A stretch of 64,000 nt of DNA from Closterium sp. NIES-65 (taxonomy: Eukaryota > Streptophyta > Zygnematophyceae > Desmidiales > Closteriaceae), in contig CANXME010000864.1 of the NCBI GenBank assembly GCA_948144175.1, positions 434,001-498,000 of the forward strand. Direction: 5' to 3'. The position numbers were made by a program, and so were the translations under genes. The notes under the pieces are model-generated. The model ran no database searches. It had not been told where the DNA came from and was given only the letters and a program-made list of their open reading frames with translations. Below are positions 42,201 through 51,200 of this stretch, in pieces; position 1 is the first letter of the stretch; each line of letters starts with the position of its first letter.

Positions 42201-45200
42201 TGCTCCCATGCCCTCAGCAAGTGTTGCAGCGGCCCTTGCCTCGGCGCCTTTCCAGCGCAACCGCTTTCCTCCGTGCACCTACGTCGTCAAGTATGGCAAC
42301 CGCAAGGGACAAGTGTGTGGTGGCACTAACCACCCCCTTGCCACGTGCTTCAAGAAGAAAGACGACGAGTGGTATGCCATCCACGGGGTTGACAAGAAGC
42401 CGCCAAACTGGATGCGCGCTCGTAAGGCCAATCTCGTTGAGGTCCAGGACCCCTCTTCGGCTAGTGCTAGTGATAGTGCTCCTGTTGATGTGCGTATCAA
42501 CCTGTTGTTTCCTGGCACTGCCATGATTAATGAAGCCACTTCCCAGTACATCGACTCATCACAGGCACCACAGTACATAGAGTTCACACTCGACAGCGGG
42601 GCCACTCACACTGTGCTCAAGGAGACACTCTCCTTCAAACCCTATCCAGCACCTATCCCTCTCTTGGGAGCTGACTCCAGCTTCACCACCCTAGCCAAGG
42701 GCACCTCCACAGTCCCATGCCCAGCCTTCCCTTCCGGCACCGTCACTGGAATGTGCGTGCCTTCACTACGCCACAATCTAGTGGCTCAAACAGAAATTCA
42801 GAAAGCAGGGCTACGCACCATCTTCTCGGAGAATGAGGACCACTGCGACATCATTGACCCACTCACCAACAAGGTCTTGGCCCGCTTCACCCTCAATAGC
42901 AGCGGCCTCTACACGCTACGCGTTCCTCTCCCACAGGTTTCAACCACCCAAGCACAGGCTCCCATCACACCATGCACATGTCGCAGCCTTTCCAACCCGA
43001 CCATCCTCTATCATCATCGGTTAGGGCACCCAAACTTCCGCACGCTTGCTGACATGGCCTCCAAGAAACTTCTTCTCGGCCTGCCAGCCACACTTCCTCC
43101 ACCACCTGACTCACCCGCTCCCACGTGCCTTGATTGCACCAAGAGCAAACTGCGCCAACAGCCCCACACTGCCTCACCCACAATCGCAGCGGCACCACTG
43201 GACCTAGTGCACATGGACGTCTGGGGCCCTGCCCCTGTTCTTGCACGAGGTGGATATCGCTACTTCCTAGTTATCGTGGATGACCACTCACGATACGTCT
43301 CTGTTCACCTCCTCCACACTAAGGCTGAGGCTCCAAAGGTCATCATGGCGTGGGTCAAGCAGGCACAGACCACCTTTGACCGCAAGGTCAAGCGCCTTCA
43401 CTCGGATGGGGGGGGTGAATTTTGCAACGACAAGCTCAAAGCCTTCTGCTCCTCCGAAGGCATCCAGCAAAACTTCACCCTCCCTGACAGCCCTCAACAG
43501 AACGGCATAGCTGAGAGCCGCAACCACACCCTAGTGCAGATCACTCGGTGCCTCCTCAGCCACTCCAACGCTCCACACTCTCTCTGGGGATACGCTCTCT
43601 ACCACGCCGCCCTCCTCTACAACCTTTACCCCCATCCGCACCTTCCCGACACCACTCCAACCACACTCTGGCTCGGGAAAACGCCCACTGCTCGCTCTCT
43701 TCGCGTTTGGGGATGCACCGCCTATGTCCTCCTCAACCCTCAGGCTCGACGCCAGAACGGTGGCAAGCTCGGTCCCAAGACTCAAACGTGCATCTACCTT
43801 GGGCACAACGCCGACTCACCTGACTACCTCTTCCTCAATCCCTCCACTCAACAGTTGGTCAGGAGCCGCGACGTTGTCTTTGATGAGACCCGCCCATTCT
43901 ACTCCCCTTCGGGACGGGACCCTCTCCCTGATCCACCCTCCCTCGTGTGGGCAGACTTTGACGCGCCTCCCGACCTCCCGCCTGCTCCTGCCCCCTCACC
44001 TCCTCCCTCTACTGCCATCCCACCATCTCCCTCTGAGGTCTCTGACCCGGCCTCACCGGTGTCTTCGGCAGCTGCTCCGCCCCCCCCCTCACCTTCCTCA
44101 CTTCCCGCTGCGCCGCCCCCTCCGAGCGCACCTATCACCTACCATCGGCGGTCCCACCCTCCGGCCCCACCTCCTCCCCCAGTTCCCCCCACCACAGAGG
44201 AACCCGCTCTCCCACAGTCGCCCGAGCTGATCACGTACCGCCGGCGGCCCATTCCCCCACCCAAGCCTCCTAAGTCACCCTCTCCGACACCGCCTGCCCC
44301 ACCCTCCTCACCGGTGGCTCATGGCACCCGCTCCCATCGCGCTGCTCTTCCACTCGCAATGGTTCTTCGATACACAATGATCACACCGCCTCCTCCTGCT
44401 GGGGGGGATGTGCCCTCTACCCTTCTAGAAGACAGGCATGAGGAGCTGTGTGATCTCCATGCAGTCATTCCTCAGCTCTCACACATCTTCCCCGATATCA
44501 CTGGCTCACCCTCCCTCAACCTCGCGGAGAACCCGACCATCCCTATCCCTCTCACCGTCCAAGAGGCTCTCTCAGGCCCTCATGCTGCCGAATGGCGTGC
44601 TGCCATGGACGCGGAGATTGCAGCATTCACTCGCAACCACTCCTTCGACGACGAGACTCCACCTCCAGGAGTCAACATCGTCGGGGGCAAGTGGTTGTTC
44701 CGTGTAAAATAGCTCCCAGACGAGGCACCGGTGTTCAAAGCGCGTTACGTAGCCAAGGGCTTCACCCAGCAGCGGTACCGCCACTTTGACCTAATCTTCT
44801 CCCCCACATCCAAACCTCCCACCATTCGAACGCTCATGGATGTTGCAGCTCGAGAAGACTTTGAGATCAAATCCATGGATGCCTCCTCCGCCTTCCTACA
44901 AGGACGTCTCAAGGAGACAGTGTTCATGGACAGACCAGAAGGCTTCCCAGGAGAATTCCCTCCCAACACTGTCTGGAAGCTGAATCGCCCCATCTACGGC
45001 TTTAAACAAGCCCCTCGCGAATGGCACAACAAGGTGAAAGAAGTCCTCCTCTCCCTGCACTTCCACCCCTCAACTGCTGACCCGACTCTCTTCATCCGTC
45101 GTCATTCTGAGCCATTCTACATCCTAGTCTACGTGGATGATTTTATCCTCGTTGCCAAGGACTCGGCCCAAATGACCTCAGTCCAGGCAGCCCTGAGCAA

Positions 45201-48200
45201 GGCCCTCCAGATGAAAGACCTCGGTGACCTCAAGCACTACCTGAGAATGGAGATCACTCGTGATCGCAAGGCTCGCACCATCTCACTCTCCCAGGAGTTC
45301 TACATCGACAATGTGCTCAAGCGGTTTGAGATGGAGCTGTGCACACCTGTTGCCACCCCGCTGCCGCTGCAACACCTCCTTACAGCTCCTGCTGTACCCA
45401 CACCAGAGGCCTGCTCTGAGCCATACCCGGAACTTGTTGGGTCCCTCATGTACGCCATGATGTGCACCCGACCGGACTTGGCCAACCCAGTCAGTGTTCT
45501 CTCTCGTTACGTGGCCCCGGGTCGCTTCACTAATCTTCATTGGAAGGCAACAAAGCGGGTGCTGCGCTATCGTAAGGGCACAAAGTCCCACGTTCTCACA
45601 CTCGGTGGGCTCTCCCCTCCTCGCCTGGAAGGTTACACTGACTCCTCCTGGGCTGATGACCAGACCGACCGACGCTCCTCTCAGGGGTACTGCTTCACCC
45701 TCGGGAGCGGAACTGTCAGTTGGCGCTCCACCAGGTCGTCTGCAGTCTCCCTCTCCTCCTGTGAGGCGGAGCTCTACGCAGGCACCATGGCTGCTCAGGA
45801 GGCCCGTTGGCTCACCTTCCTACTCCAGGAGCTTGGCTTCCCTCAGTCAGCCCCCACCCTCTGGTGTGACAACCAGAGTACCATCCACATCTCTCAAGAC
45901 CCTGTGTATCACACCCGCACCAAGCATATTGAACTTCGGCACTTCTTCATTCGTCACCTTGTGCAACAAGAGCAGCTGAAGGTGGAATACGTGGCATCTG
46001 ACTGCAACCTGGCTGACCTGTTCACCAAGCCCCTTGGGAAGGTTCCCCACCATCGTCTCCTTGGTGCCATGGGGCTCTGCGCTCCTCCTTCTCCGCCATG
46101 AGTTCGATTGACGCCTCAGGGGGGGTGTTGGTGTTAGGCCCCAATCTCACATTTTGTACTTGTACTTTTATATCCTAGTTTAGTGTAGTTTGCACTTTGT
46201 GTTTGGTTGGGTGTACACCCACATCCCAACCAAACCCAAATGTAATCTCCAAGCAATCTCCAACCCACCAATTGGAGATTGCCTTGGGATTACCCTTGAT
46301 TCCCTAGGATTGCCTCCTGATTCCCTCCTCATCCCTACCTTGCTCATTCCGGATGTACTAAAAGAGCTTTGAGCTCACTACTATAGTATCGATTCTAAGC
46401 TCAAGTTCTGACATGTGATTGTTATTATCATCTTATAATGTGTACAGACGTTTCCCCTCGCGTTTGTTTATCTTTCCACATGTATCCTTCACTCTCCGTC
46501 TTACCATGTTTTTCTTTTCTTCTGGAGGTTCTTTGTACTAAATACTCATGCATTCAGTACATTGGGTGTAAGAAAGAAGAATAACCTAGACAGTGTGGTT
46601 GATGGTGCACAGCACGGTGGTTGATGGTGCACAGCACGGTGCGCATAAATCTGAAGCAAACTGGAAAATGGAGAAGCTGAGCAACTTCGTTCATGGAATT
46701 AGGGAAGCGAATTTTTTATGAGAGACATGCATGAACCACGCTTGAACGGAGTGCTTGTTTGGTGGATGTTGTAATGACCACTTGAGGTGCAGATGTTATT
46801 GGATAAGGGTTGCAGTTCAGCAACGTTAGGGCAATGCACCCCAGACCATTGTACTCATTATCCCCCTTCAAGTTCTATCTTGTAACAACTTGTCACTTTC
46901 ACATCTCATTCCTTTCTCTATAATTCAACTTCTGAGCATATCACAGCCTATGGCCTGCAGCTATCAACGAACACATACATGCCAGAACGGGCCAGCCCCT
47001 TCCCGCGCTATGTGAGTGCGGACTACCGTGTTGCGACCAGCAAGCAGGACTCGTGGGTCATCAGCGACTTCCACTCCTGGGACTCCGTGCCCTTCCTCGG
47101 CTGGCCCGTCAAGGACCAAAGAGACTGCAGTGAGTGAAACCAATGGGAACCTGTAGAAGCATATTGGAGCTGATAGCTGGGCTGGTGTCTTGGTTAGTTG
47201 CTACAATCTGCGTCTTTCCATTTGCTGTTCTGCTGCTGGTCACTATCATGTTTCAACTATCGCACAATAATCAGGGCAATATGAGTCTTCATCATTTTTC
47301 AGCCGTCATCGCATGAGCTTCAATTTTTCACGAACCAATTTTCATCATACGCAGGTGCTTGTTGGGCGTTTGCGCTGGTGGCGAGTGTGGAAGCGGCATA
47401 CGGCATTGCCTTGAATGCACAGGCACCGCAGCTGTCAGTGGAGTCACTCTTTGCAGCCATGGGGCTCACCTCCGAAGCTGACAAGTGCAGCACGGGGGGC
47501 TCCCCCACCGAGGCGTTGGAAAGGCTTCTCATGCTGCCTCGCGGTGGAGTCACAGAGGTTGGAGCGCCTGTGAGTAGTGTGGTGAAGTGTGATTCTAAAG
47601 ATTTGAAGTGGTGTGCCCGACGTTGAGAGAGTTGCGACTATACTTCAACTAGTGATATGAGGACTGTCTCTAAGTTGGAATATACGCGTACAGCGTATAT
47701 TCGCGTATCGTATATACGCTAACGTACATACGCTATCCGCTTAGGGGTTCGTTTTGGAGATACGCCTTTTCGGGCAGAGAAAAAACTTTCCGGGCAGGGT
47801 GAAATAAAAGTACTCCCTATTCTCACTAAGGCTTGGCCTTGCATAATCCTGAATCCGAATGATGAATGCAATGGGAGGTGGAGTAGACGTAATAGCTAGA
47901 AAGCGAAGTAGCGTGAGTGAACTCTAGTGAAAGCGGGAACCAAATGACGAGTTAGGGTTAGCCAACAGGGCTTGCAGGTAAGTACCGCGAGATTTGTTGG
48001 GGGGTTAATTTTGACAGGTTGGAGTTCGTAGATAAAGTGGGGTTCAATGCGGTAGAAGGGATGGATTTCAATGCCTAGATGGGATCTGAAATTCAACATT
48101 TGCCTGACGACTTTGTCAGATCCCCGTTTCCCTGGACCGCGGATTTGAATTTCGACTACGGCGAAATGCTCACCTAGGAAATCCGCATATTTTTTGCGAT

Positions 48201-51200
48201 TTTGTTTTCGGGCAGCCCTAAAAAGAGCGTATAGCGTATTCGCTATCGTATAGCGTATAGCGTGTGTACGCTAGCATACATACGCTGTACGCTTAAGGTG
48301 TTAAGCGTATATTCCAACTTAGGACTGTCTCCGAGTCGTTGAAGCCACTGGCATTGGTTGCAACTTATAACCGAGTTGAACTAATTTTCCATTGGCATAC
48401 GAGTGGCCCTGCAGTCTGATACGCAATGATAGATTGGCCGGATCGGGGCCAAGAGACCGAGTTATGGCAGTAAGAGGCAAACAGCTTCTACCAAGCATGA
48501 TCAACGGTCAGCTAAGGTCGGCTTGCCACGAGCCGGAAGGGGCCGAGCCAGACTTAAGAGTTCCATAACATTCAGAAGGCAACGTATAGAGTACAAAATG
48601 AATATTCTAATCATTTTGTAATGCACCCAACATTCTGCTGCTTTCTATGATTGGCCGCCATCATTTTCCGCAAGCAAACTTTTGTTTTCCATTGTGACCT
48701 CCTTTTATGTTTCTTTCTCTTCCTTCCTATCCGTAATTAAATCCCCTATGAAATGTTCATCTTCAGAAAAAGGAGTACCCTATTCATGGCTTTGAGCGCA
48801 CAAGGTTCAAGGGGTTTGTGGGGCTCATGCTGGCAGTGGGTCGACAGCCAGTGGTGGTTCACATTGAGGCTTCTGCTCTGAGTTTTGCACAATATGACGG
48901 GGTGGGTGTTTCTTGCGTTGACCCTTCATTCTGTGCACAAGTTGTCAAGAGTTGTACAGAAGTTGTTGTTCGCATTACCTGTATGCCAAAAACCAACCCA
49001 GGGTTGTACACAAGCTGTTACCAGCATTAACCTGTATGCTTGAAGTGGTACTTTGTTGTTTGTTGTTTCATCCCTCCATAACTGTTGTGGTGCCCCCTTT
49101 CTCTTCAGACCTTCAAGTACCAGGATCCTAGTTGCTACACCGGCAGACTGAACCATGTTGTACTCGTTATCGGATACTTCATCTTGAGAAATGACGGCAG
49201 CCAAAATCGCATAGCGCCTCCATTTTGGATCATCCGCAACTCGTGGGGAGTGGAGTGGGGTGACCGGGGCCACATGCGCATGGACATTCAGGGAGGGGAT
49301 GGCGTGTGTGGCATCAACGTGCTGCCTGGCATCTACCCCATTGTCAAGAGTGAGGCATTTATCTCGAGGTGTTGAGTGGGGCATCTACCTCGAGGTGTTG
49401 AGTGAGGCATCTACCTCGAGGTGTTGAGTGGGGCATCTACCTCGAGGTGTTGAGTGAGGCATCTACCTCGAGGTGTTGAGTGAGGCATCTACCTCGAGGT
49501 GTTGAGTGAGGCATCTACCTCGAGGTGTTGAGTGAGGCATCTACCTCATTGTCTCAAATGGGGCACCTTCCCCCATCGCTCTCTCCATATCTCAGTCCCC
49601 CCCTTCCAGTCCATCACAGGGTGTTTGGGGCAGGGTGAAATTCACAGAAGAATTATGTAATTAGCCTTTAGTCTAGGGGATGGCCTCAAATTTGGTATAT
49701 GGAACACAGTGGAATGGAGGCATTGTCAACAGAGAGAAGAGAGTGTGAGCCAGTCACCAATCGCCAACTCACGGTTTCCAGATTTCACACCTGCCATTTG
49801 CCTAAGGCTTGCCTTTTCCTGCCCATGGTCGTTTTCAATGAGTTTGCACTCGCGCCTGTTTCTACACCTCCTGCTCCTATCTGTACCCCCCTCCAGTCCC
49901 CAAGGACCCTTGCGGCCAGAGGAGCTTCAAGGGTGATGGTGACCTGCAGCCCAGCATGAATCCGTGTGGGCGGTTCACATGCCACGCTAACTTACGGAGC
50001 AACAGCAATTCGTGTGACTGTTCCATTCCAAACGAATCTAATCAGCCATTTGTTCAAGTTGCAAACGGATATGGCTCTCAAACGTGTGCTTACTGTAAGT
50101 TGTTTGGTTCAAGTTCTCAAATGATAACTTTTATTCATGGCCCTTGTCAAAACAATGGCCGTTTTTGGAACAATGGGCTTGTTTGATCTTCAGATATTCT
50201 TTCAACCAAGTCCCTGTCTATATCTTTTCGTAGTTTTATCTCTCCTTCCCCCTACTCTTCCCATTGCTCCCAACACATGTATCTCTCTCACCACTGTGCT
50301 CCACAATTGTGTTTATGTCGCTTGGCAGTGGATGTGTGTGGGTCTGACTTGAAAAACCCATGCTACGTGGGCGCTTGCATCAACGACGGCAAGGGCTCCT
50401 ACTCCTGCATCTGCCCCCCCAACTACGTTGAAAGCACAATCATTGATAGCTTCCCCACCTGCGACCCAGGTGCTGCTGGCTTGGCATCGTTTGTAAGAGG
50501 GTCGCTACTTCTTTCAGTTCTTCTTGAATCATATGTTGGGGTCATTACAACCCGTGCACACTTCTTCTACTGTCAATTCATGTGATGCACACACAACTAG
50601 TAGTTTTGTTTTCTTGATTACTTTCTTATGCGTGTGTGTTCTCCTGCTTTCACATTCATCGCTTTCCAGCCAACGTCACAGCCAGCACCCTGGCCGTGAG
50701 TGGGAGCAACTGGTGGTGCCCCGCTGTCCTCTCTATTGTGGGCCTCTCACTTCCCCAACACAGCAGAATCAGGTAACCAATGGAGATGGGGGGCCTCGAA
50801 GAGTGGATTGGCAGGCAAGGCTAGTGGTTGATTCCTCACAATGGAATTCTAAGTCCCATAGCTGCTTATCTACAGTTTATGAAATCGTCAATGTGTGAAA
50901 TGAAAACAATCACAAAAGCAATATTGCTACACCTTCACTTCATAGCTTTGTCTTCCTGTGTCCATTTACTTCCTGATTCGTCATGCAAACGATGTGCCAT
51001 CCCCTGAAGTGGTGACTAAAGAATCGTGTGTGCTCCTCATTGCAGGGCATTGACTGCAATCAGGCTTTGCCTCGTAACATGGTGCTTCAGCTGGGAAATC
51101 CTCTCCTCGTTCCCTGCACTGCGTTCTTCTACACCCTTAGTGTGAGAGTTAGCCCTTTTTGTTTTTATTCGTTGAATGGAATCTCATCAAATTATTTTTC

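Larger units (their letters stand above)
40451..46413 (+). mobile_element. Complete Ty1/copia element, young
   Basis: Two 288-bp LTRs (40,451-40,738; 46,126-46,413) differ at one base seen by eye (AACCAGACC versus AACCAAACC). Target duplication TGTGA at 40,446-40,450 and 46,414-46,418. The primer site, leader repeats, gag-pol and polypurine tract are all present. It sits in the lectin-to-protease intron of the mosaic gene in the same orientation. The single defect noticed is one in-frame TAG. Confidence 0.95.

Noticed and set aside
44710..44712. Alternative genetic code with TAG as glutamine
   Set aside because: Only one TAG per long frame, CAG and CAA remain the common Gln codons, and TAG ends other frames; mutation is simpler.
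49350..49555. CRISPR-like array
   Set aside because: Units are contiguous with no unique spacers; it is a minisatellite in a eukaryotic intron.
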